A DNA stretch of 14,817 bases. Source: JBCDIQ01 sp039024295. Its GTDB lineage: Bacteria; Bacteroidota; Bacteroidia; J057. The stretch lies in NCBI GenBank assembly GCA_039024295.1, contig JBCDIQ010000112.1, forward strand, positions 1 through 14,817, written 5' to 3'. The notes beneath the pieces were generated by a model. That model saw only the letters and a list, made by a program, of their open reading frames with translations, did not search any database and was not told the origin of the DNA. Shown piece after piece: positions 7,054 through 13,177 of this stretch (positions are counted from its first letter, which is position 1; every line of letters starts with the position of its first letter). Both the position numbers and the translations under genes were made by a program.

Positions 7054-7881
7054 TTATTCTTTTGAAGGGGCTAATTTTCCAATGATTAGTTCTACCCCAA
7101 TGGTCACACGCGGAGACCTGAAGCTGTTTGCACGAACGAATCCATTGTCCAAATCCAAATTGGCAGGGTCATCCGCCCAGGTTTCAAAATCCCGGGGAAG
7201 ATCGGTCCACCGGATTTGGCGTTTTTCAAAATCTGTAACAGTCAGCAGGTTTTCATCCGAAGCAAAATTGGTTGGCCATGAAATGCTAATGGGGATATAC
7301 AGCTTCCAGATCCTGAGGGCAGCACTTGCTCCGAGGTCAAGCGTGGTCGTAGGTGCTTCATAAATCCCTAAAATGTCATATTCGTCCCCCAGGCTATAGG
7401 AACCATCCTGATAACGGTAGCCCATTTCCAGAATATTTTTCCGGAAGCGGCCTGCCATATGCACCTGAAGGAAAAGAATGGACTTGATGCGAACCCCCAT
7501 GTCAAAAGTTAGGGTCCAGTCTCTGGTGGTCAATTCTGTCTCGGTTCCAATCCCATTGCGGAACACGGAAACATTCTGGTTCCTAATCCGACCATAGGTC
7601 ATGCCCAATCCGGAGGCAAACCCAAAATTCCTCCCGGTTCCCATTCGAATCCCCATGCCCACATTGTTGTGCGTGAAATCCGCTGCCCGCATGATGGAAA
7701 ATGGGGTCTCCAGGTTGCTCCCGTAGTAAGCGTTGTAGGATTGGAAAAAATCGTTGATGTCCGGCCCATCCAATTGGGATATTTCCCGGTCCACCCGTAA
7801 GGTAAGCCCTCCAAAAACTTCTTGTGCTTGAACCTGGCTAATTACCAGGCAACACACCCATACAATGATATACCTGCTCAT
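7054..7881 (-). CDS. Predicted outer-membrane beta-barrel protein
   Basis: The 275-residue protein has a Sec signal peptide (MSRYIIVWVCCLVISQVQA, cleavage before Gln20) followed by alternating amphipathic strands, Gly/aromatic turns and a final strand VTIGVELIIGKLAPSKE. Segments such as GMGIRMGTGRNFGFASGLGMTYGRI and WTLTFDMGVRIKSILFLQVHMAGRF look like paired transmembrane strands of a small barrel of roughly 8-12 strands. No enzymatic motif is visible. It is the first gene of a minus-strand operon with the lipoprotein gene and has a perfect -7 box just upstream. It could be a porin-like or scaffold protein; the substrate is unknown. Confidence 0.82.
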   Translation of the reverse strand: MSRYIIVWVCCLVISQVQAQEVFGGLTLRVDREISQLDGPDINDFFQSYNAYYGSNLETPFSIMRAADFTHNNVGMGIRMGTGRNFGFASGLGMTYGRIRNQNVSVFRNGIGTETELTTRDWTLTFDMGVRIKSILFLQVHMAGRFRKNILEMGYRYQDGSYSLGDEYDILGIYEAPTTTLDLGASAALRIWKLYIPISISWPTNFASDENLLTVTDFEKRQIRWTDLPRDFETWADDPANLDLDNGFVRANSFRSPRVTIGVELIIGKLAPSKE

Positions 7882-7895
7882 GGATCATTTTTTAT

Positions 7896-7903
7896 CAAAA
7901 ATA
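7896..7903 (-). promoter_or_regulatory. -7 box for the barrel/lipoprotein operon
   Basis: Read on the minus strand this is TATTTTTG, a perfect TAnnTTTG, ending 14 bases before the ATG at 7881, so the leader would be very short. No clear TTTG lies 17-21 bases further upstream, so only the -7 element is convincing. The rest of the 7882-8027 gap shows no clear terminator for the serine-synthesis gene. Confidence 0.5.
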
Positions 7904-8027
7904 ATTCCATTCCCTGAAAAGACATGAGCAGGTTTTCCCGTAATCCAACACGAACAGGTGTATAATGTCTTTTAACAAAACAGATGTTAGCACCCAAACC
8001 TATCACCTAACCGCTATCACCCAATAC

Positions 8028-9959
8028 CTAGTAAAGCACCCTGAATTTTATCGTATGCTCAATCTCGCGCAGGTCCTGTAATACCTGCTTGCTGTAGGCT
8101 TTGTTGATATCAGTGATCACATACCCAACCCCTTCGTTGGTTTTCAGGTACTGCCCCACGATGTTGATTTCGTGGTGGGCCAAAACATTGTTGATCCGCG
8201 CCAGGATACCAGGGGTATTTTTGTGTACGTGGATCAGTCGGTGAGCATCCTTTAAAGAAGGTAATTGCAGGTTCGGGAAGTTGACACTGCCAAAGGTATT
8301 CCCGGTATTGATATAGTCCACAATTCGTCTGGGTACATACTTGCCGATATCTTGCTGGGCCTCTTGGGTACTGCCGCCAATATGTGGTGTCAGAATTACA
8401 TTTTCCAGCCCGATCAGTTCAGAAACGAATTCGTCATTATTCGTTTTGGGTTCTTGGGGAAATACATCCACAGCTGCGCCCAACAGTTTGCCGGAAGTCA
8501 CATTCTCCGTAAGGGCTTTGATATCCACCACAAATCCCCGGCTCAGGTTGAGGAAGATGGCTCCTTGCCGCATGGCTTCAAACTCAGCGTCTCCAAAAAT
8601 CAGCTTATTTTCCTTGCGGCCGTCTACGTGAAGGGTGACAATATCTACCTTGCGAAGGAGGTCATGCAAGTGCTCCATCTTGGTGGCGTTACCCAAGGCA
8701 AGTTTTTCTACCACATCGTAATAGTACACCTCCATCCCCAGGGACTCTGCCAATACAGAAAGCTGTGCCCCAATATTTCCATAGCCCACGATGCCGAGCT
8801 TTTTCCCTCGTACTTCAAAGCTATTAGCTGCCGACTTATTCCATACGCCTTTATGCATCCGATGGCTCATGGTAGGAATGCGCCGCATGAGCATGATGAT
8901 TTCTCCGATGGCCAATTCCACTACAGACCGGGTATTGCTGAACGGTGCATTGAATACAATGGTGCCGTTCATGGCGCAAGCTTCCAGGTCAATTTGATTC
9001 GTGCCGATGCAAAATGCACCGACTACCAGCAGACGATTGGCTGCTTCAATGACTTTTTGGGTAACCTGGGTTTTAGAGCGGATGCCTAGGATGGATACAT
9101 CCTTTATTTTTTCACATAACTCCTCCTCACTTAAGGCCCCAGAAATGACCTCCACCTGGTAGCCCTCTTCTTCAAAGAAGGCAAAAGCACCTGGATGGAT
9201 ATTTTCCAGGAGCAGAACTTTGATCCGGTTTTTGGGATAAGAAATGGCCCTTGGCATCTGGTTAACATAGAGGAACTCGTCAAAGCTGGGGGTGATGTGG
9301 TCCGCCTTATCGAGGATATGTTCGCGCAGCACGTTCTCAGTAAAAGCGAAAAATTTATGAGCAATACCCGCTTCTTTCATCTCATAATCGGTGTAGGCAT
9401 CTCCGATTACATAGATTTCTCCCGGCAGATCCAGAGATTTCAACGTCCGAGATTTCCCTTTTGAATGGGCCAGCAGGTTATCTCCATCAAATCCCGTGAT
9501 GTTACCGGCGTCATCGAAGGTAAAGGTGTTGGCAAATACAAACTCAGCAGGAATGCTGTATTCTGCCACCACCGGATCAATGAAGTCCTTGAAACCATTG
9601 GAGATGATGTACACCTGCCCTTTGTACTTATCGAAAAAGGCTTTATTCCTTGTAAAGGAAGTGGAAACCTGGCCTTTCAGGCGTTCGATGAGCTTGTCCA
9701 AATCCTTGCGGGTTGCTTGAAGTTTTCCCAGCCTGCGTGTGAGCGACTCATTAAACCCGATTTTTCCATCTACGCCCAGATCGGTGATGTCTTTGATCTC
9801 TTGGAGAACAGACGCCTTTTCTTCACTACCTTCCAGCACAATGTCCGCAAGTTCCTCAAGGGCTTCCACCTTCATGAAGGTGCTGTCAAAGTCGATTACA
9901 ACAAAGGTTTTAGGGGGATTCAAAGTCTCGGCTGACATTAAAAAGATTGTTGGATACAT
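8028..9959 (-). CDS. serA: Fused phosphoserine phosphatase / D-3-phosphoglycerate dehydrogenase with ACT domain
   Basis: The 643-residue protein combines two serine-biosynthesis enzymes. Residues about 17-235 are a HAD phosphatase of the SerB type: nucleophile motif DFDST (23-27), SNG at 120-122, Lys in HSKGKS near 167-169, and GDAYTD at 186-191. Residues about 245-560 are phosphoglycerate dehydrogenase: GAFCIGTNQIDL (314-325), NAD-binding GYGNIG (392-397), and the catalytic triad Arg474 (SRG), Glu503 (PQEP) and His526 (TPHIGGS). Residues 572-643 form an ACT domain of E. coli SerA type, with H579 and N581 (HVHKN) and N599 (EINI) at positions that bind serine in that enzyme, so feedback inhibition by serine is likely. 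The fusion covers the first and third pathway steps; SerC, the middle step, is not in this window. The alternative start at 9938 (MSAETLNPP) would also retain all domains and may be the real one. Similar long SerA proteins with a HAD front end are, to my knowledge, found in Cytophagales. Confidence 0.93.
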   Translation of the reverse strand: MYPTIFLMSAETLNPPKTFVVIDFDSTFMKVEALEELADIVLEGSEEKASVLQEIKDITDLGVDGKIGFNESLTRRLGKLQATRKDLDKLIERLKGQVSTSFTRNKAFFDKYKGQVYIISNGFKDFIDPVVAEYSIPAEFVFANTFTFDDAGNITGFDGDNLLAHSKGKSRTLKSLDLPGEIYVIGDAYTDYEMKEAGIAHKFFAFTENVLREHILDKADHITPSFDEFLYVNQMPRAISYPKNRIKVLLLENIHPGAFAFFEEEGYQVEVISGALSEEELCEKIKDVSILGIRSKTQVTQKVIEAANRLLVVGAFCIGTNQIDLEACAMNGTIVFNAPFSNTRSVVELAIGEIIMLMRRIPTMSHRMHKGVWNKSAANSFEVRGKKLGIVGYGNIGAQLSVLAESLGMEVYYYDVVEKLALGNATKMEHLHDLLRKVDIVTLHVDGRKENKLIFGDAEFEAMRQGAIFLNLSRGFVVDIKALTENVTSGKLLGAAVDVFPQEPKTNNDEFVSELIGLENVILTPHIGGSTQEAQQDIGKYVPRRIVDYINTGNTFGSVNFPNLQLPSLKDAHRLIHVHKNTPGILARINNVLAHHEINIVGQYLKTNEGVGYVITDINKAYSKQVLQDLREIEHTIKFRVLY

Positions 9960-10009
9960 TGAAAGGGCATGGTAAGCTAACTTTACACGTGCCTATTCTG
10001 CCATATGTA

Positions 10010-10028
10010 ATTGCTATTTCTTAGCAAT
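10010..10028 (-). promoter_or_regulatory. Stem-loop at the 5' end of the serA-fusion leader
   Basis: ATTGCTA and TAGCAAT form a perfect 7-bp stem with a 5-base loop, lying just downstream of the -7 box at 10033-10040, so it would be at or near the very 5' end of the transcript. Such a hairpin can protect mRNA from 5' decay or influence initiation. No known riboswitch class is recognised in the 50-90 base leader. Confidence 0.35.
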
Positions 10029-10032
10029 GCTG

Positions 10033-10040
10033 CAAAGATA
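10033..10040 (-). promoter_or_regulatory. -7 promoter box for the serine-synthesis fusion gene
   Basis: On the minus strand this is TATCTTTG, a perfect TAnnTTTG. A CTG lies 20 bases upstream and a TTTG 25 bases upstream, so the -33 element is imperfect or oddly spaced. Transcription from here would give a leader of about 65-90 bases, depending on whether 9959 or 9938 is the start codon. The remaining sequence of the 9960-10199 gap contains the unassigned upstream region of the plus-strand gene at 10200. Confidence 0.55.
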
Positions 10041-10199
10041 CAAACAATCCTTTTCTCACTCAGAGCAAATGCTGGGAGATTATTAGCTGGAGGAAAGGTT
10101 AGCCTTATGAGGGAAAATAAGCACTATCTTCAAATCTCGATTTTCAACACCACTTAGTTCTCTTTTACCCAGTCCTCAAGTTTCATTCAGCCATTACCC

Positions 10200-10913
10200 A
10201 TGCGCATTTTCTTAACCATCTCAGGCCTTTTGCTGACAGTAGGATGCATTTTTATCCTTGCAAAAGAAGGCTTTTCATGGTTTGGGCTTGGAGCACTCCT
10301 TTTTTCAGTCGGATGTAGCTTGATCATCATTTTTGAAAAACAACTGGATGAATGGAGTTCTCAATCAATTCAAAAAAGTAGAGAAGCTCATACCTGCAAG
10401 GTGAAACGAGATTGTTTCTATTTTCCGAGGGGCTATTATTTCAAATATGGATTCCTAAAAAATCGGAGGGATTTGCCTTTTGAGGTCATCACCGAAATTC
10501 GGACCAATACGTTTCCGTTTACGGCCGTGGTAGAGGGTCGGGAAGTGATTTTTCTTCGAGGACTGAAGACAAAAGACTTGGCTCCCCTCAAACAAAAAGG
10601 AAAGATTCCGTTTACCCGCCCAACAGATAACTGGGAGCTGATTTGTGAAGAATTTCTGGACACAGGATATGATGAATCCCACCAGCAAAGAACGTTGGAC
10701 GTGCTTTATAAAAATGGGATTCCACCAGAAGAAGTAGCTCAAATCAGAAAACGGCTGCGGGTAAGGATGTTGATCCGCACCTATGCTGGCTGGGAATGGA
10801 TGTATTATGGTCAGCAAGAGGTACTGAATGAGCTATGGCCATTGAACCAGAAAAAGTATTGGTGGACGATGGATATTGCGTTGAGGGGAGGGGAAGAAGT
10901 ACTTGAAAATTGA
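10200..10913 (+). CDS. Unknown membrane protein with two N-terminal helices
   Basis: The 237-residue product has two closely spaced hydrophobic helices (about residues 3-21 and 26-46; no cleavable signal evident) and then about 190 soluble residues that should face the cytoplasm. The soluble part starts with a strand-rich segment (CKVKRDCFYFPRGYYFKYG..., LPFEVITEIRTNTFPFTAVVEGREVIFL) resembling a small PH-like or bacterial membrane-associated fold. It is followed by a helical C-terminal part with IPPEEVAQIRKRLRVRML and an aromatic segment (WEWMYYGQQEVLNELWPLNQKKYWW). I do not recognise the family. It is preceded by 240 bases shared with the divergent serine-synthesis gene and followed by 183 bases, so it is probably its own unit. 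Confidence 0.8.
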   Translation: MRIFLTISGLLLTVGCIFILAKEGFSWFGLGALLFSVGCSLIIIFEKQLDEWSSQSIQKSREAHTCKVKRDCFYFPRGYYFKYGFLKNRRDLPFEVITEIRTNTFPFTAVVEGREVIFLRGLKTKDLAPLKQKGKIPFTRPTDNWELICEEFLDTGYDESHQQRTLDVLYKNGIPPEEVAQIRKRLRVRMLIRTYAGWEWMYYGQQEVLNELWPLNQKKYWWTMDIALRGGEEVLEN

Positions 10914-11096
10914 CTATTGGAGAATTAAGGTTATCATTTTAATTTTCAGGCAAGATACAAGTTACACTTCCATTTACTCAGTTTTTTCTGAAGCTAGATG
11001 AATATTTATCCAACTTGTTTTGCTGTTACATAGTGAGTCCCATCTCAATTTTTCAGACTCACACGAATTCGTAAAAAATCAATTAATCTCCCCAAT

Positions 11097-11447
11097 GTGT
11101 TAACCCCAGAAGAAATACAGCAAATCATCACTGATGAAATTGAGGTAGACTGCTACGATGAGTATGAGGCAAATATGGGATGGGCCATCTATTTGGAAGA
11201 GCACATCAATTATCCCTTCGAAGCAGAATATCTGGAGCGAAAAAAATCAGGAGAGGAAGCCTGGAAGCAGGTAATGGTGGTGAACAATAAAACGGATGAT
11301 TCCAGCTTCGATGGAGGAGCTTACTATGTAAAGGTTGAGCTCAACGACCTACTTATTCCTGTCAGGCTCGAAGAGTTGCGAAATGTACAGGCAGACGATG
11401 AAACCCTTGATACGATTCAGATATGGAACAGTAGAAACAAGTACTAA
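11097..11447 (+). CDS. CcbP-like small acidic calcium-binding protein
   Basis: The 116-residue, strongly acidic protein shows the pattern I associate with the CcbP calcium-binding family first described in Anabaena: IEVDCYDEYEANMGWAIYLEE near the N-terminus, then a Phe-Glu-Ala strand (YPFEAEYL), a central strand pair with acidic loops (TDDSSFDGGAYYVKVELND), LLIPVRLEEL and a closing ADDETLDTIQIW helix. In CcbP, acidic surface clusters bind Ca2+ and the protein buffers cytosolic calcium; here that role is inferred from family resemblance. There is no signal peptide or membrane segment, so it should be cytosolic. The start is a GTG at 11097: the overlapping ATG at 11095 hits a stop after two codons, and no in-frame ATG exists before the upstream stop at 11034. 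GTG is uncommon in this phylum, so the start is the least certain part. Confidence 0.75.
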   Translation: MLTPEEIQQIITDEIEVDCYDEYEANMGWAIYLEEHINYPFEAEYLERKKSGEEAWKQVMVVNNKTDDSSFDGGAYYVKVELNDLLIPVRLEELRNVQADDETLDTIQIWNSRNKY

Positions 11448-11474
11448 TGTCGTGAAGAAGTTTCAAGCGTAATT

Positions 11475-11491
11475 GATTCGTAAAACGAATC
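11475..11491. repeat. Short perfect hairpin after the CcbP-like gene
   Basis: GATTCGT and ACGAATC pair perfectly around a three-base AAA loop, 27 bases after the stop codon. There is no T-run, so it is not a canonical terminator, but its position could let it end or stabilise the CcbP message. Confidence 0.35.
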
Positions 11492-11793
11492 TCAGTTATC
11501 AGTTAAGGGCTGAACTACCTACTGGGATGGATCAACAAAAATGCCTTCGTTACTGCCGTCCCCAAGGAGGTAAATGAACCCAGTTGCAGGTTTTGTGTGG
11601 CGAGGGGGTTGCCAAGGTTATCCTGGAGCGGTAAGAAGGCAGTCTATCCTCCGTTGGTTAAGGAAAGCTGACCACAAATAAGGCCCAGGTGTTGATCATC
11701 AGCCATCGGTTAAACCTAAAGTGGTATTAAAGGTGCCGGCTCAATCCCCTGAGTTAGTGCCATCTTGCCATTGGACTATCCTCCTGAACATGC

Positions 11794-11822
11794 AAAAATC
11801 CCCTCTCCATATAGAAGAGGGG
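11794..11822 (-). terminator. Minus-strand intrinsic terminator
   Basis: Read on the minus strand, CCCCTCT (11822-11816) pairs perfectly with AGAGGGG (11806-11800) across a nine-base loop and is followed by ATTTTT (11799-11794). It points away from the Amt remnant, implying that a minus-strand transcript once ended, or still ends, here. On the plus strand the hairpin lacks a following T-run. Confidence 0.7.
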
Positions 11823-11897
11823 AACTCAAGGCATAGGAAAAGGCGTCGTCTCACTCCTCCAGCCAACTTACACATTCATCTTTCAACTAAGCAGTAG

Positions 11898-12059
11898 TTA
11901 TCTTTTTCGGGCTATCCGTCGTGCGCGAACAGGGCGCTTCCGGCCTCCTGGAGTTTTAGGGCGCTTGGGTAATATGCCCTGCCGGGGGTTCCAGGGGAAC
12001 GGATTGAGTTCTTCTAATCTCGTTGATAAGCTTTGGGTATTTTCTGTTTCGGGGTTCAT
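11898..12059 (-). CDS. Doubtful small basic ORF
   Basis: A 53-codon frame from an ATG at 12059 ends in a very basic tail (PKRPKTPGGRKRPVRARR, then IARKR) and stops 75 bases before the minus-strand terminator. The basic, proline-rich tail and the terminator are the only arguments for reality; no family is recognised, and an overlapping 94-codon frame (12240-11956) is just as open. It could be chance, or the 3' end of a decayed gene. Confidence 0.2.
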   Translation of the reverse strand: MNPETENTQSLSTRLEELNPFPWNPRQGILPKRPKTPGGRKRPVRARRIARKR

Positions 12060-12205
12060 CGGGTAAATGATTTAAGGCGGTTTTCAGGGCAGGAGGATTA
12101 GAACCGGAAGGCAGCGTCAAGAACTGTTCAGCTGCCTTCCTTGTGGTTCCAGTCAGGCCGATATACCTTGAACAGGCATTGCGGCTGCAACAGGTTTCAT
12201 CGGAT

Positions 12206-12922
12206 TCAGGGGTTCCAACAGCTGAGGCCCCCCCAGTCATTTGGGACTTCTATCAAATATCCAGGTAGGGAGACGCAAGGTTTGCCATCATTCATGCCGA
12301 ACCAAGTAAACCAGAGGAACACAGCTCCCAGGAGGGTAAGTTTGACAGAAGATGGGAAAGCCTCTCCTCGTTTTTTATCCTTGCCCAAAAGTAGGGCAAG
12401 CACCAGACATGCTCCGCCAGCATTTACATGAATGACGGTTCCACCAGCATAGTCCAGTGCGCCCAGGTTTTCAAAAATGACTCCTCCCCCCATCATGTGC
12501 ACCAGCGGAGCATATACCAGCAGTACCCATGATGCAGAGAAAAAAATCCAAGTGGAAAATTTGATTCGTCCAACCACAACTACGCTAATGATTGCCACGG
12601 CTGTAGCCGCTAACATTCCTTGAAAAGCAGCGAACAGCCACTCAGGGATGGTCCCAACTATAGAGTCACCTGAGACCTTGACAAGGAACATGTGAGATAT
12701 GCAAGGGAGGAAGCTTTCTCCATTGTTAAGCCCAATGCAATAACCGCCCGTAACCCAAGCTAAGAAGGCCACATAGAAAGCAGTATAGCTCATTCCGTTG
12801 GCGTTCATTAGGCTTTTCTTTCTGGTCCTTTCTCCGTAAAAGAGGGCAAGTCCAAGGGATGTCATAAACATCAACATAGCAGTTGCTATGAGTATCCATG
12901 CGGTATCTCCAGTATTCATCAT
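12206..12922 (-). pseudogene. Half-length ammonium transporter (Amt) remnant
   Basis: The first 213 residues of this 238-residue frame follow Amt/MEP/Rh transporters: MNTGDTAWILIATAM, GLALFYG, IPEWLFAAFQ, RIKFSTW, GALDYAGGTVIHVNAGG and LTLLGAVFLWFTWFG. They cover about six of the usual eleven transmembrane helices. Asp157 and His165 match D160 and the first twin-His (H168) of E. coli AmtB. After WFGMNDG (break near base 12284) the expected GSAL...NT...W region is replaced by 25 unrelated residues and a stop, so the second twin-His, the second half of the pore and the GlnK-binding tail are absent. Pore residues are also altered: Leu104 sits where AmtB has Phe107, and Trp148 of the external ammonium site has no counterpart (HMMGGG instead of H-V-WGGG). 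The PGLALFYGG signature is changed to SLGLALFYGE. A working channel is very unlikely. It is the only nitrogen gene seen here, with the hybrid kinase gene upstream on the same strand. Confidence 0.8.
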
Positions 12923-13045
12923 GGAGCTGAGGTTGTGTGTATTTGACTCCAGGAAGCCAGCTTACAAAAAGAATGATTCAAGATTTGAATATTTTCCCTT
13001 TTGTTGAGTCAAAGATGGCAAATGGCACCTAAAATGAATTGGACT

Positions 13046-13076
13046 AATGTTCCAAATGATAGGAGAAATGTTCCAA
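13046..13076. repeat. Tandem 10-bp direct repeat, 21-bp period (operator-like)
   Basis: AATGTTCCAA occurs at 13046-13055 and again at 13067-13076, exactly 21 bp (two helical turns) apart, so both copies face the same side of the DNA. It lies 124-154 bases upstream of the Amt remnant's start and just after the hybrid kinase gene. Same-face tandem repeats are typical for AraC-type or response-regulator dimers. Apart from this, the 12923-13177 gap holds T-rich sequence and the hairpin at 13147-13172. Confidence 0.5.
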
Positions 13077-13146
13077 GCCTTCTTAATGGGCTTCAATGGC
13101 CTTTTTTTGCTGTTTTTTTTAACCTCCGTTTCTTCGAAATCAGCTA

Positions 13147-13172
13147 TAGAGCCAAGGCATGACTTGGCTCTA
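13147..13172 (-). terminator. Strong hairpin after the hybrid kinase gene
   Basis: TAGAGCCAAG (13147-13156) and CTTGGCTCTA (13163-13172) form a perfect 10-bp stem with a six-base loop, five bases past the kinase stop codon at 13178-13180. No T-run follows on the minus strand, so it is either a non-canonical terminator or an mRNA 3'-end stabiliser. Confidence 0.5.
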
Positions 13173-13177
13173 CAGCA

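Larger units (their letters stand above)
11448..12205. other. Gene-poor stretch, no confident gene
   Basis: About 760 bases between the CcbP-like gene and the Amt remnant contain no recognisable coding region. What can be seen is a 7-bp hairpin at 11475-11491, a minus-strand terminator at 11794-11822 and one possible 53-codon minus-strand frame at 11898-12059. All six frames over 11500-11790 are broken by stops or show no family resemblance. The region may be decayed sequence that once held the rest of the ammonium transporter or an unrelated gene, but I see no transposase remnant, terminal repeats or tRNA. Confidence 0.6.

Noticed and set aside
8265..9089. Long plus-strand frame (274 codons) opposite the serine-synthesis gene
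   Set aside because: It is fully antisense to strongly conserved phosphoglycerate dehydrogenase sequence and shows no domain; typical antisense shadow.
11956..12240. 94-codon minus-strand frame downstream of the Amt break
   Set aside because: No family resemblance, overlaps both the Amt end and the small basic frame; equally likely to be chance in GC-richer DNA, and it does not continue the Amt protein.
13103..13121. T-rich run as a plus-strand terminator
   Set aside because: Only a 3-4 bp GGC/GCC stem precedes it and no plus-strand gene ends there.
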